This document shows, one piece after another, positions 54,256 to 64,000 of a stretch of 64,000 nt of DNA. The notes beneath the pieces are model-generated. The model saw only the letters and a program-made list of their open reading frames with translations, was not told where the DNA came from and made no database searches. The position numbers were made by a program, and so were the translations under genes. This DNA comes from Acridotheres tristis. Lineage: Eukaryota > Chordata > Aves > Passeriformes > Sturnidae. Each line of letters begins with the position of its first letter. Within the stretch, counting starts at the first letter, position 1. Where the stretch lies: contig CM072908.1 of the NCBI GenBank assembly GCA_037013685.1, positions 6,771,001 to 6,835,000 of the forward strand, in the 5' to 3' direction.

Positions 54256-54371
54256 CAGACCCAGCAGCTGTTGGGGCTGTGCTGCCATTCCACTCTGGGT
54301 TTGTTATTTTTCCTTAAAACTGCCCATCCCGGTGGGTAAAAAGCTGAGTGTTCCCAAACCCAGGAGCTGTT

Positions 54372-54560
54372 GTGCTAAGGGCAGGGAATTCCTGAGGCAG
54401 GAATTCAGGTGTAGGATGGGGAGGAGCACCTGCAGTGAGTGCTGAGGGCAGGGAATTCCTGAGGCAGGAATTCAGGTGTAGGGTGAGGAGGAGCACACCT
54501 ATATTGAGTGCTAAGGGCAGGGAATCAGGAATTCAGGTGTAGGATGGGGAGGAGCACTGC
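54372..54560. repeat. 65-70-bp tandem repeat, three copies
   Basis: Each copy has GCTAAGGGCAGGGAATTCCT (or GCTGAGG), AGGAATTCAGGTGTAGGATG and GGGAGGAGCAC. The first two keep a GAATTCCTGAGGCAGGAATTC inverted repeat; copy 3 has lost half of it. Confidence 0.92.
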
Positions 54561-57500
54561 AGCAGGGTGGGTGTCAGGGATGTGGGGTATGGTACAGGGT
54601 GTAGAACTCACGTGCATGGTGGTGATGTGTAGGACAGTAGAGGTTCCCATGGGTGTCAGTGTCTTTCTTGTAACCACATGTAATCCATTTTTCAAGAAGA
54701 AAAGGTGTTTCCATACTCGGGGTTTATTTTCATGTAGGCTGGGCCAGCCTTTTGGGGCAGCTGGGGTTGGTCCTTGGGGTTTCCCTGGGAGGTCACTGGT
54801 TCCAAGTCTGGCCGTGCTGCTGCTCCTGCTCCGTGTGTGTGGCACCACTCCAGAAACCAGATCAAAGCTTGCCAGAGAAAAAAAAAAGGAATTTAATTGT
54901 AAAAATGCTGGAAATTATTTTGATGACCTCTTTCTTTTTTCCTTTGTAAAGCTGTAAATACTTTATTTTTGTTTTCTATTCTTAATGCGGTGTCATATTG
55001 ACACTTTTTTAGATTTACAATCAGAAAATCCTCCTCATTGTTTCTCATTTTTTAAAAGGGGATTTCAAGGAAGCAAATTTTTTTGCTTGTTAGCAGTGTA
55101 ATAATAGATCAAATTCCTAAACTGGGTTTGTACAAAAAATGTTTTCAGTACACAAATAGCAGTTTGTGGATGCATGTTGTTCAAAAATGTCCAAAGAATA
55201 ATGTGGTACAAACGTTTTAAAGAATAATGTGGTACAAACTTGTTTTTCAAAGACTTAGTGATGATCATCTTAGTTCACACAAGGAAAAAAGCAAAATTCT
55301 TTAAAAAAAAAAAAGTGTTTGGGGGGGAATGTAATGAAACTCATCTAAGCTAAATGTGTAATCTATTTATAAAAACACAGTATATATTATATTTTTAAAG
55401 AGGTTTTTAAAGTGCAGACATATTTCTGTTGGCAGATGCAATTGTTCCCTTGTAAAGTCTCTTCTGCTCTCATGGGACCCCCAGATTCTCTGATGGTTCC
55501 AAGAGTCAATATGGAAATAATCGGGACAGATTTGGCTGTGGAGCACTCACAGGTCGCTTCCTCCAGGGGAGGCTGCAGGTTCTGCAGCTTTTCTGCCTCT
55601 GCAGAATTGTTGCTGTGATTTTATTCCCTTCCCTGCGATTTCATTCCCTTCCCCTGGCTGGGAGGATGCTCCTGGGAAGGGTCAGGACCTCCTGAGTCCC
55701 AGGAGCACAGCAGGACAGGGGTTAAACTCTGCCTCAGCCTGGAGGATAAATTAGATTGGTCTGTACCTGTAGAAATTGGGATTAACTCCACGAAACAAAA
55801 CAACAGATGGGAATCATGCCTGAATATGCATCCAAAGCTGCTTCTAAAGTGAGATTATATTAATTTTCTTTTCCATGATCATTCCTGCCAGCAAAAACAC
55901 GAGCTGGCTGCCGGGCCTGGGCTTGGCTGAGGAAAAGCTGTGAGTGCTCCCAGAGCTGCTCCTGGTGTTTCCCTTGGCTCTGGGAACACGGGAATGATGT
56001 TTGTGTTGGAAGAGCTGCACCACTGGGAGGTTTCACGTTGGAGTGCTTCATTTTAGAGCTGAATGTTTAAGGAATGATTTATCCTGGCTAAATTAAGACA
56101 TCCCAGCGCTTTCACGAGGCAGGAATCCCCAGTGAGGATTTTCCACCTTTGGCTTCAGGACTTTTGGGGTTTTTGTCCTTCTGCACGGATGCAGGGCTCA
56201 GCTCACACAGCTTTTGCAGCTCTTTGCCTTCGGTGTTGTCACCCAGACCTTGATTTTAAGCTTTGTTGTGGGATGTAACTTGTGTCCCTTTGAGTTTTAA
56301 CCGGGAAACAAAATTACCGACAGGGCAGCAGGGGGTGTCCTGGTGGGAATAACAGAGCAGAGGTGAGATGGAAACACTGCCTGCCAAATTCTCTGTGGGA
56401 ATAATGGGATCCCAGCCCGTCTCCCTGCACAGGGAACACTCAGGCCTTGGCCAGGCCCTTGGCAGAGCAGTGAAGAAACACTTGACCGTTCCCTTCTGTT
56501 TTCATGTGAGTTCAGTGTCCTGGGACCCTTCTGCATTGCAGGAGCCTTTCAAAGCTTCTCTTTTGAAGGAGCAACAAATTGTGTTTCAATGTGGGTATTT
56601 GATTGCAGAAATCCCCATTCCCCCCTAATTTGAGGCACTCCAACAGTGAAGCACTTGAGAAGAGGGTGCTTGTGGGTCTGGCCAGCTCCCTTTTTTGGAG
56701 AATTATGATGTTAATGTTTAAAACAAGCTCTGGGGTGGCTTCAAACCGGGGTCATCTCTGTGGCAGAGCAGCCCAGACCACGGTGCCACAAACCCAGTGG
56801 AGCTGCCCAGACTGCCACCCCCAAAACCCCAAATTTCTGTTTTATTGGAGAGGCTTTGAGGGCAGTTCAACCTCGGTCACTAAAACACACTCCTTTGTGT
56901 AACGTGGTTTCACCAAAATCTCACAGTCCAGTCCCTAAAACACCCTCCTGTGGTTAAAGTAAATGTAGCGACCTTCTGCCAAAAATGATTATTTATTATT
57001 TATGGTGTTGGAGTGGAGGGTATTGATGCCTCTTCCCTCCTGCTGTGTCACTTCTTGTCAGTTCCTCTTTAGGTCATGTAAGCGTTTCTTTTATCCCCAC
57101 AAGGAACTACTGATGGTGTGGGAACGCCCCTGGTTACCGTCCCCGTGTAAATATTGTGCTTTATATTCTGTATATTAGCTAATTTTAATGAAAATGACTG
57201 GACTGACGATGCTGTTGGAGCCCCGGTGGGGAAAGGCCGGAGGATGACCCAGCTCCCGGGCTCTGGAGCCGGGATGGGGCTGGAATTCCGTGCTGGGAAC
57301 CCACAGCAGCTGCAATGGGACACCACCAGTGGATTTGGGACTAGGAAATGCTTCGAGAATCCAATCCACGGCAGGAGGAGCCCTGAGAACTCCCTCAGCC
57401 GGAGCCAGAACCACACGAGCTCAGCGGATTTGCTCCATTTTCCTTTTTTTAGTGCCAAAACCAACCCCACCACTCCCTCCCAGTTGTGCTGGCGGCTCTG

Positions 57501-57695
57501 TGTGTGCTGCTGGGGTGTCCTGCGGGTGTCCAGCCCGTGTCCTGCGGGTGTCCAGCCCTGTCCATCCCTCCCCGTCCCTCCGTCCTGCCCGGGCCGGGGC
57601 TCAGCCCGCGCCGCCGGACCCCAGGGGTGGGAGCTGTTCCATCAAACAGGTCCCAGTCGGTCTCCGGTGATGAGGAAAACCACAAAAAATTATCA

Positions 57696-57701
57696 AATAA
57701 A
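57696..57701 (+). terminator. IFFO2: Candidate IFFO2 polyadenylation signal
   Basis: AATAAA inside an A-rich stretch, with a GT-rich stretch about 25-40 bp downstream. It is the only canonical signal I noticed between the stop codon and the ALDH4A1 CpG island. RNA 3'-end data would be needed to confirm use. Confidence 0.5.
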
Positions 57702-58139
57702 TACCAAACTCCTGGTTGAACGGCTCTGCGTGTTAATTCTTGGCGTGGGAAACTCCTCTAAAGCAAAAGGGTTTGGGGTCTGAGGAGGGAGGGACCATCC
57801 TCATTTCCCAAAATCTGCCCAGCGCAGGTGATTCGGGGCCCTAAAATAGCCCGAACTCCCCTGGAAATTAGGGTCCTCCAGCTGCTGCTCGTGAAACACG
57901 ACTGTCCTTGGAAATTAAAACAGCTCAGCCTTCTCCCGGCCCTGTGCCCCAGCCAGCCCCCACCTGTGGGTTAAAATCACCCGGGTTTGGTAATTCTCAG
58001 TTCCCAAAGGGACTCTCGGTTGCTTTTCCCTTTCTCCCTGCCCAGCTCCTCTCCCGCCGAGCCCCGCTCGCAGCCCCAGCCGTTCCGTCTCTCCGGGCCG
58101 GTTTTGTTGTTGTTTTTCCTGAATTTCCCTTTTTAAAAT

Positions 58140-58510
58140 GATTTTTGGCTCCTTCCCGCGCCCCGCCCCCTCCCACGTGCCGCGCGCGCCACCGCCCCCC
58201 GCTCCGGGCGCAACCATCCCCGCGCGGGGGGGGACGCGCGGCTGGGGACACCCCACGGGCAGCCCGCGGGCGGGGGGGACACGGCCCGCACCCTCACCCA
58301 TAGCGAGCCGTGGGCGCGGGGCCTCTCCTCCAGACCGCCGCCCCTGAGGTTTTAGTAATTTATTAATTTAGTAATTTAGTAATTAATGTGTCTCCCCCTG
58401 CCCGTTCTCCCCCTTCCCCAGCGCGGTGGGTGGTGGCGGCCGCGGGCCGGGAGCGCGGTGGGGCCGGGATGTGGCGGCGGCTGCGGGTGCTGAGGGACTG
58501 CGGGTGAGTG
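58140..58510 (+). promoter_or_regulatory. ALDH4A1: CpG island with ALDH4A1 promoter
   Basis: CpG-dense stretch immediately before the start codon. It contains the GC box CCCCGCCCCC at 58161-58170 and an exact CACGTG E-box at 58174-58179 (USF/MYC/MAX type). There is no TATA box, as usual for a housekeeping metabolic gene. CpG density drops sharply after exon 1. Confidence 0.7.
58469..58503 (+). CDS. ALDH4A1: ALDH4A1 coding exon 1 (presequence)
   Basis: 35 bases: MWRRLRVLRDC plus two bases of Gly12, donor GTGAGT at 58504. The start has G at -3 and lies in a CpG island. Four Arg in eleven residues and an amphipathic pattern suit a mitochondrial presequence. This short exon was placed by its position, phase match to exon 2 and targeting character; N-termini in this family vary, so it is less certain than the other exons. 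Confidence 0.82.
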
Positions 58511-61266
58511 TGGGGACCTTCCCTTCCCTTCCCTTCCCTTCCCTTCCCTTCCCTTCCCTTCCCTTCCCTTCCCTTCCCTTCCCACCGCACCTCCGCGCTG
58601 CCATCCCCGCTGCCAACCTCAGGCACTGCCAGCCCCTCAGTTCCCCTTGTTTTCCCCTCTTTCCGCCTTTTTCTGCACTTGTTTCCCTCCTTTTTCCCTT
58701 TGTTTTCCCCTTCCCCCCCCCCCCCCGTTTTTAACTCGTTTTGCGCAGTTTACCCTTTATTTTCCCTTTAACCTTTGTTTTAACCTGTTTTCCACTGCTT
58801 CCTCCTGGTTTTCCTCCTTTACTCCCTTGCTTTCCTCCTTTTCCCCCTTGTCTTCTCCTTGGTTTCTCTTTTTTCTCCCCCTTTCCCCCCTCGTTTTCCC
58901 CTCCTTCCTCTCCCATTTCCCCGTTTTTTCGGGCGTTATCGCTGAGCTGTGACACTGACGGGCTGGGCCGCTGCCAAGGTCCGGCAGTGCCGGGGCAGTT
59001 CAGGGGTGCCCGCCCGGCTTTTGCCCCCTGGACTTTGCCAGGAGCCGCCGGAGCGTTGCGATCCCGGAGCAGCCCCGATCGATCCGGTGCTCACCCTGTG
59101 CCTCATCCATTAAAAATGCTTTTCCCAGCGCTTTTTGCCGAGCCAGGGGAAGGGATGGTGGGCTGGGGGCGAGCCCCGGGCTCGGCTCCCGGCTCTAGCA
59201 TCGCCATGCAGCGGGAGGGATGGAGAAGGGCTGCTTTGGGCGGGCAGGCCGGGATTGAGGTGTTCCCGGGATTGAGGTGTTCCCGGGACTGAGCAGACCC
59301 TGGAATTGAGGTGTCCTCGGGACTGAGGTGTCCCCGGGATTGAGGGTGTCCCCGGGATTGAGGTGTCCCCGGGATAGAGGCGACCCCGGGATTGAGGTGT
59401 CCCCGGGATAGAGGCGACCCCGGGACTGAGGGTGTCCCCGGGATAGAGGTGACCCCGGGATTGAGAGTGACCCCGGGATTGAGGGTGTCCCCAGGACTGA
59501 GGCGACCCCGGGACTGAGGTGTCCCCGGGATTGAGGGCGACCCCGGGATTGAGCGTGTCCCCGGAATTGAGGTTGACCCCGAGACTGAAGTGTCCCTGCC
59601 ATGCAGGGGAAGGAGGGAAGGGACAATTCCAGCGGTTCCTGTCCTGGGAAGGGATAATTCCAGCGGTTTCTGTCCTGCTCCTGTCGCAGGCGGAGATGGC
59701 AGCACCGCCCCGCCATCCAGGTGACCAACGAGCCCATCCTGGAGTACAAGCCGGGGAGCCCCGAGCGAGCAGCGCTCCAGAAGGTACCAGTGCTGGGATT
59801 TTGGGATTCTTTAGGGCTGGAAGAGCCCCGGGCTCTCCCTGGTGTGACAGCCCCATCCTGCCCAGCTCCTGCTCCTTCCCCGTGGGGACAGCCGTGCCTC
59901 CTGTGGCACGCCTTGCCCGGAGCCTGTTCCCAGTTCCCTCTGCCCGTGGGAAGGAGGGAAGGAGGGAGGGCAGCTGGAGGAGGTGGGAGCTGCTCCCACC
60001 CTGCTCTTCTCTTCCAGGCCCTCGCTGACCTGAAGGGCAAGACCGAGGAGATCCCGTGTGTGATCGGGGGGGAGGAGGTGTGGACTCCCACGGTGAGGTA
60101 TCAGCTCTCGGTGAGTCAGGGGAATTCTCATTAAATGGGGGTGAGCAGAGCAGGGGGTCCCTGCAGGAGGATCCTGGGACTGGTTCCTACAGAGCCTTTT
60201 CTTCTCTTCCCAGCCCTTTAACCATGCACACAAGGTGGCCAAGTACTGCTACGCCAGCAAGGTGAGTGCCCCTGTCTGTCCCCCTCTTCCTGGCTGTTCT
60301 AGGGGGAAGCAGCAGCACTTGGCCTGGGTTTAGCAAGTGAAATGCATTTTGTGAGCAGGGAGGCTCCAAGAGCCTTTCCAAGCCCCAGGGATCCTATAAC
60401 AAACCCACACCAGGAGCTGCAGATTCGGGGTTGTGATGGCACCGGTGGTTTGTGCCTGGGGTGGGTGACCCCTCGCTTTTCCCTGTGGCCTGGTGGTGGA
60501 GAGGAACCTGGAGAGATTCCTCCTTGTTGCCTTTCCCCCTTTGCCTCCACAGGAGCTCATTAACAAAGCCATTAACGCTGCCTTGGCAGCGAGGAAGGAA
60601 TGGGACCTGAAACCTGTGCAGGACAGGGCACAGATTTTCCTGAAGGCAGCTGACATGCTGAGTGGCCCACGGCGAGCTGAAGTGCTGGCCAAGACCATGA
60701 TCGGGCAGGTAGGAGTGCAGGAGAAGCTGGGCTGAGCAGGAGGGAACTGGAGGAGCTGGGGGAGCAGGGCAGGAAGGCTGCCAGGGTGGTTTTTGGCAGT
60801 GGGGATGGCTGGAGGTGCTCTGTGAGGGATGATCCTCACTCCTTGGTGCTCCTGGCGGCAGGAGCAGCACGAGGCTGTGCAGGAGCCCCCATCTTTGGGC
60901 ATCCTCCCTGCGGCACTGCAGCATTGCTGCACTCCTCCTTCCCTTCACTCTCCCTGCAGGGTAAAACCGTGATCCAGGCCGAGATCGACGCCGCTGCCGA
61001 GCTCATCGACTTCTTCCGCTTCAACGCCAAGTACGCGCTGGAGCTGGAGCAGAGCCAGCCCCTGAGCGTGGACATCAGCACCAACTCCATGGTGTACCGG
61101 GGGCTGGAGGTGAGCTCAGCCCCTGCGCCCACGCTGGGGTCACGCTGGGGCACAGCATGTCCCAATGTCCCCTCTCCCCATCTCTCCACAGGGGTTCGTG
61201 GCTGCCGTGTCCCCCTTCAACTTCACAGCCATTGGAGGCAACCTGGCGGGGGCTCCAGCACTGATG
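58469..61266 (+). CDS. ALDH4A1: ALDH4A1, mitochondrial delta-1-pyrroline-5-carboxylate dehydrogenase (5' part, seven exons)
   Basis: Exons 58469-58503, 59690-59783, 60018-60110, 60214-60261, 60553-60708, 60960-61109 and 61192-61266 join into 651 nt (217 codons) with consistent phases and GT-AG introns. The family protein is about 560 residues, so roughly 60% lies beyond the right edge. The enzyme oxidises glutamate gamma-semialdehyde (from P5C) to glutamate with NAD+ in the mitochondrial matrix, the second step of proline breakdown; loss causes type II hyperprolinaemia in humans. Residues 1-20 are Arg-rich with no acidic residue except Asp10, as in a matrix-targeting presequence. Residues 91-142 contain AALAARKEWDLKP, DRAQIFLKAADMLSGPRRAE; 143-217 contain GKTVIQAEIDAAAELIDFFR and SPFNFTAIGGNLAGAPALM, where the NAD-binding fold begins. 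The catalytic Cys and Glu would lie in later, unseen exons. Confidence 0.96.
58518..58581. repeat. (CCCTT)n pentanucleotide array
   Basis: About 12-13 perfect CCCTT units starting about 15 bp after the ALDH4A1 exon 1 donor; a pyrimidine-rich, partly poly-C region continues to 58920. Confidence 0.97.
59250..59600. repeat. 17-18-bp minisatellite in ALDH4A1 intron 1
   Basis: About 19 units of GGTGTCCCCGGGATTGA with alternates CGACCCC and GGGATAGA or GGGACTGA. CCCGGG palindromes recur. Open frames across it on the - strand (Ser-Arg-Gly-His/Asp-Pro patterns) are artefacts. Confidence 0.95.
59690..59783 (+). CDS. ALDH4A1: ALDH4A1 coding exon 2
   Basis: 94 bases, acceptor gtcgcAG (59688-59689), donor GTACCA (59784). 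It completes Gly12 and encodes residues 13-43: RRWQHRPAIQVTNEPILEYK then PGSPERAALQK. The NEP...GSPER.ALQK pattern is typical of the N-terminus of mature P5C dehydrogenase. Confidence 0.93.
60018..60110 (+). CDS. ALDH4A1: ALDH4A1 coding exon 3
   Basis: 93 bases, 31 codons (residues 44-74), acceptor ttccAG (60016-60017), donor GTGAGT (60111). Begins ALADLKGKTEEIPCVIGGEE and ends TVRYQLS. The IPCV.G.EEVWT motif is characteristic of P5C dehydrogenases. Confidence 0.95.
60214..60261 (+). CDS. ALDH4A1: ALDH4A1 coding exon 4
   Basis: 48 bases, 16 codons (residues 75-90): PFNHAHKVAKYCYASK. Acceptor tcccAG at 60212-60213, donor GTGAGT at 60262. The introns on both sides are 103 and 291 bp. Confidence 0.94.
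60553..60708 (+). CDS. ALDH4A1: ALDH4A1 coding exon 5
   Basis: 156 bases, 52 codons (residues 91-142), acceptor ccacAG (60551-60552), donor GTAGGA (60709). It encodes ELINKAINAALAARKEWDLK, then a stretch with AQIFLKAADMLSGPRRAEVL and AKTMIGQ, the helical N-terminal part of the aldehyde dehydrogenase fold. Confidence 0.97.
60960..61109 (+). CDS. ALDH4A1: ALDH4A1 coding exon 6
   Basis: 150 bases, 50 codons (residues 143-192), acceptor ctgcAG (60958-60959), donor GTGAGC (61110). It includes GKTVIQAEIDAAAELIDFFR, then FNAKYALELEQSQPLSVDIS and TNSMVYRGLE. This helix and connecting strand are strongly conserved in P5C dehydrogenases. Confidence 0.97.
61192..61266 (+). CDS. ALDH4A1: ALDH4A1 coding exon 7
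   Basis: 75 bases, 25 codons (residues 193-217): GFVAAVSPFNFT and AIGGNLAGAPALM. Acceptor ccacAG (61190-61191), donor GTGAGT (61267). SPFNF is the aldehyde dehydrogenase motif at the start of the cofactor-binding core. The next expected exon (beginning with a G-N-V-V-L-W-K-P-like motif) is not found before 64000, so intron 7 is longer than 2.7 kb. Confidence 0.97.
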
Positions 61267-61267
61267 G

Positions 61268-61475
61268 TGAGTCTGGGGGGACAGGAAAGGGGGACAGAGC
61301 AGAGGGACAGGGGGATGGGACAAGGGGACAGGGGCACAGGGCAGAGGGACAGGGGGACGGGACAGGAAAGGGGTACAGAGGAGAGGGACAGGAGGATGGG
61401 ACAAGGAGACAGGACAGGGCAGGGGGGCAGGGGGAACAGGACAGGGGGACGGGACAGGACAGGGCGACAGGGCAG
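61268..61475. repeat. GGGACAGG-type G-rich repeat in ALDH4A1 intron 7
   Basis: Irregular units such as GGGGGACAGG, GGGACAGGGGGA and GGGCAGAGGGACAG. Many G3-G6 runs with short spacers, so G-quadruplex formation on the + (non-template) strand is plausible. It starts at the exon 7 donor. Confidence 0.9.
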
Positions 61476-63370
61476 TCCAGGGAAAGGTTGGCAGGGGGAT
61501 CTCAGCCCTCAGGTTTAGCTGGGCTGGGCTGGGCAAGGAGGGAGCTGAGCCTCCCTGGGACAGTTCCACAGACACACCTGGGGAGTGCTGGACCCCTTGA
61601 CCCAGTCACCAATTAGACTTTAATTAAAACATCCCAATGTCTGCATTTCCAGTGTGATGGGGGAAGTGTTGGAAAAGCACAGGCTGCCCAAACCTGCCCT
61701 TCTGGGGTTTTTGTTCTGAAGCAAAGTGTCTTTTTCTTCCCAGGCTGGCTTTGGGATCTGGGACTAAACACAGCAGGGTTTGATTACCTGCCCGGGCTCC
61801 CGGTGCTGTCGGGACATGAAAGTGTAACCAGTTTGTAGCTGCTCAAATTCCTTTGGGATGACACTTTTTGGGTGCAGTGGGTGTGTTAGGGCCAAAGAAG
61901 GCAAGGGCAGGTCGTGCCTTTGCCATTTAGCACCGAACTGGTAGACAGGAGAGCCCAGAAAGTGTGAAAAAATATCCCCAAAAAATCGAAGTATTGGTAG
62001 AAAGAGTTTCTTTACATACCCACTTGTGTCCCAGCCCATGGAGCACTGGAGCACAGGATCCACCTGCTATTATTACAATAATAACCTGGTGAATTTGGGC
62101 CAGGAATAATTAATTTATTGTTGCACTGGGAAAGAAAACAAAACAACAAATTGTCTGTGGCTCTTTGCTAATTAGGCTCAGATTTCCTGCTGGCCCCAAA
62201 GAGGCTGGAGGAGCTTTTAATTTGGGAACATCACATTGAAAGCCATATTTGAGTGAAGCATTTGAAGCTGTCACTTGTGTAGGGCAGGAGTGGAGGGGAC
62301 AAAGAGAGGGTGAAGCCACCATGGGGAGAAGTCCCTTCCTCCCCTCCCAGGATCTGAGGGAGACCCTTGGCTTTGGGGAATCTGCATCCCAGAGCAGGTG
62401 AGCCCTGCTGGGACAGGACAAACCCGTGCTGGCAGCTCTGAGTGACAATGTGGGACATCCTGTGGCTCACCCAGCTCCTCCTGCCCGGTGTGACAATGAA
62501 TTCCCACTGGGATGCTGGGGGTGGTGGAATGCCCTGGCTGGCCCTGGACTGGGAGCAGAAGGCAGCAGGACATGAGCCTTGAGAAGCTCAGCAGCAGGGG
62601 GCACCTGGAATTAAAGTTAGCAGAAAATGCTTCTTAGTAGGGGGATATTAATTAGAGCCCCGGTGTTTCTGTCACCACAGGGGATCAGACATGGGAGAGG
62701 TGCATGCAGAAATCCTGGGAACAGGATTTCCTTGGGATCAGAGCACTCCAGGCTCTGATCTTGAGGAATCAGAGAGAATTCTGATTTGGGAGTGCTGTGT
62801 CCAGCCTGGCCTGGATTTCCCTGCAGGTTCTACTGAGTGTGGTTTATTTCTCTCAGTGTTTGCAGTGGAAGGCTCCTATGCCCAGGATGAGCTTTTCCTG
62901 CACAGCAAATCCCTGGAAAGCAGGAGACAGGAGTCCAAAGCTCCCCCAGCAGCCGGTGTGACAGGGACACTGGGCAGTCACTGGGGGTCACTGGCTCGGG
63001 GCCAGGGGGGTGGGGTGTCACCAGTGGAGCTCTCCAGCCCCTTGTGCCTGGTTAATCCAGGCAGGATTTGGTTTCACTGCCCTGCTGGACCCTGCCCAGA
63101 GCTGGTGGCAGCTCTGGTGACATCAGGAGCACGTTCCTGTGTCCTGGGCAGGAGCCAGGGCCGTGTTCCCAGCTGCTCCTGGGGAAGGCAGAGCTCACCC
63201 CTGGAAGGGAGGGTGTGCAAGGCTGGCACAGCCACCGGCTGAGAGAAAAGAGGGGAATTTGTGCCCTCAGCTGAGCAGGGCACGCCCAGCCCTGGCCCAG
63301 CAGTGCTGGGGTGAAGGTGGTGCTCCCTTTTCCCAACCTGGAAGTGAAATTTGAGATTATTTTAGTAAGG
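61476..63370 (+). other. ALDH4A1: ALDH4A1 intron 7, single-copy part
   Basis: About 1.9 kb without coding exon, repeat or motif that I can support. Checked for the next ALDH4A1 exon and not found. Confidence 0.7.
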
Positions 63371-63371
63371 A

Positions 63372-63760
63372 TGTGATACAAGAGCAGATCTTTATTTGAA
63401 GGCCTTCAGGGGCAGTTATGGAAAGATGTCCACAAAAACTCACCTCCCCAGTGAGAACATTTTTATAGGGGTTAGTACATTTTTGTAGGTTTTAGGAAAT
63501 TAGCATAATTGATAAAAAGCACCAATCAGGAGGACAAGTGGTGATGCAATTCCCCCCAGGTCAGGCTCCTGCTCTGGAGCCCCTCCTCAGCACTGCCATG
63601 AAATGAATCTCAGAGCTGTCCTCAGCCTTGGTTCCCAGGAAGAACCAAGGTAGCACAGGGGTCTTGTACCCTCCAGGAGGTAAAAGGAGGATGATGAATC
63701 CTCATAACAGAGGAGGATTTTTATATTTTTATCTTTTTTCTTTAATCTTTATCTCTTAAC
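63372..63760 (-). mobile_element. ERV LTR, reverse orientation, in ALDH4A1 intron 7
   Basis: Reads as an LTR on the - strand: CCCTATAAAA (complement of 63461-63470), then about 65 bp downstream AATAAA (complement of 63391-63396), with GAAGGCCTTCAGGGGCAG beside it. The same TATA-to-poly(A) layout as the copy at 50.3 kb but a different sequence. The right boundary is not visible; the AT-rich sequence to 64000 may belong to it or to internal retroviral DNA. Confidence 0.55.
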
Positions 63761-64000
63761 AGAAATGTCAAGTATTTATGTTAGATGCCATCTACTTCTT
63801 TCCTCCAAAATCTATGGAACACTGGGATTCAGAGCAATATTAGATAAACTCTATGATTTTAGCTTCTATTAAATAATATTATTTTGTTTATGAAGCTTTA
63901 GAATAGTCACAGATGAATGACATAGATAACTGCTATAACTAAAATTATAAAGATGACATGCAAAATTTACACTGAAATTTCATTCAGCTTATGGCAACAT

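Larger units (their letters stand above)
51567..57720 (+). other. IFFO2: Probable IFFO2 3' untranslated region
   Basis: After the stop there is about 6.1 kb without coding character, with long AT-rich, mRNA-tail-like stretches at 51.8-52.1, 54.9-55.4 and 57.1-57.2 kb. A canonical AATAAA lies at 57696-57701, followed by a GT-rich stretch, 0.75 kb before the next gene's start codon. Two minisatellites (54.0-54.25 and 54.37-54.56 kb) lie inside it. Two TGTAAATA Pumilio-type elements (54953-54960 and 57146-57153) would fall in the UTR. A shorter UTR from an earlier, non-canonical poly(A) site is possible. Confidence 0.55.

Noticed and set aside
59103..60091. Long - strand frames with Ser-Arg-Gly-His-Pro repeats
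   Set aside because: Antisense to ALDH4A1 intron 1 and exon 2 and driven by the 17-18-bp minisatellite.

Overview
The window is vertebrate nuclear DNA, almost certainly avian and probably from a songbird. Evidence for this: (i) two split genes with GT-AG introns whose spliced reading frames give the vertebrate proteins IFFO2 and ALDH4A1; (ii) at least 14 fragments of the 3' end of the avian CR1 LINE in both orientations, some ending in the CR1-type tail; (iii) several solo endogenous-retrovirus LTRs of the kind common in songbird genomes; (iv) a very high load of mini- and microsatellites with short, GC-rich introns, as on bird microchromosomes. There is nothing prokaryotic: no operons, CRISPR arrays or phage-like genes.

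Layout on the + strand. 1-9080: no recognisable gene; CR1 fragments, a trinucleotide repeat, a 24-bp minisatellite, AT-rich and pentanucleotide repeats, and CpG-rich patches at about 4.1-4.4 and 4.9-5.3 kb. 9080-10350: CpG island with the IFFO2 promoter and exon 1. 9588-51566: IFFO2, nine coding exons spliced to 1494 nt (497 codons plus stop), with a 28-kb first intron that holds a 2.5-kb interrupted minisatellite and many CR1 pieces. 51567 to about 57720: probable long IFFO2 3' UTR, ending near an AATAAA at 57696. 58140-58510: second CpG island with the ALDH4A1 promoter and exon 1. 58469 to the end: ALDH4A1, first seven coding exons (651 nt, 217 codons); the rest lies beyond the right edge.

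The two genes lie head-to-tail about 0.75 kb apart between the probable IFFO2 poly(A) site and the ALDH4A1 start codon, in the same order and relative orientation as I recall for mammals. They are not known to work together. IFFO2 is an intermediate-filament-like coiled-coil protein with little known function. ALDH4A1 is the mitochondrial delta-1-pyrroline-5-carboxylate dehydrogenase of proline breakdown.

I found no convincing new protein system. The most unusual material is repeat architecture (a TGACAG-rich array with a nearly perfect 150-bp higher-order duplication, a 4-copy 172-185-bp tandem repeat, a 5x63-bp array with alternating variants), a CpG-rich intronic patch with clustered homeodomain, octamer and GATA motifs, a degenerate octamer/GC-box repeat in the IFFO2 promoter, and an LTR inserted 45 bp from an IFFO2 splice donor. 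All very long open frames in the window fall inside simple repeats or CpG islands and look like composition artefacts.
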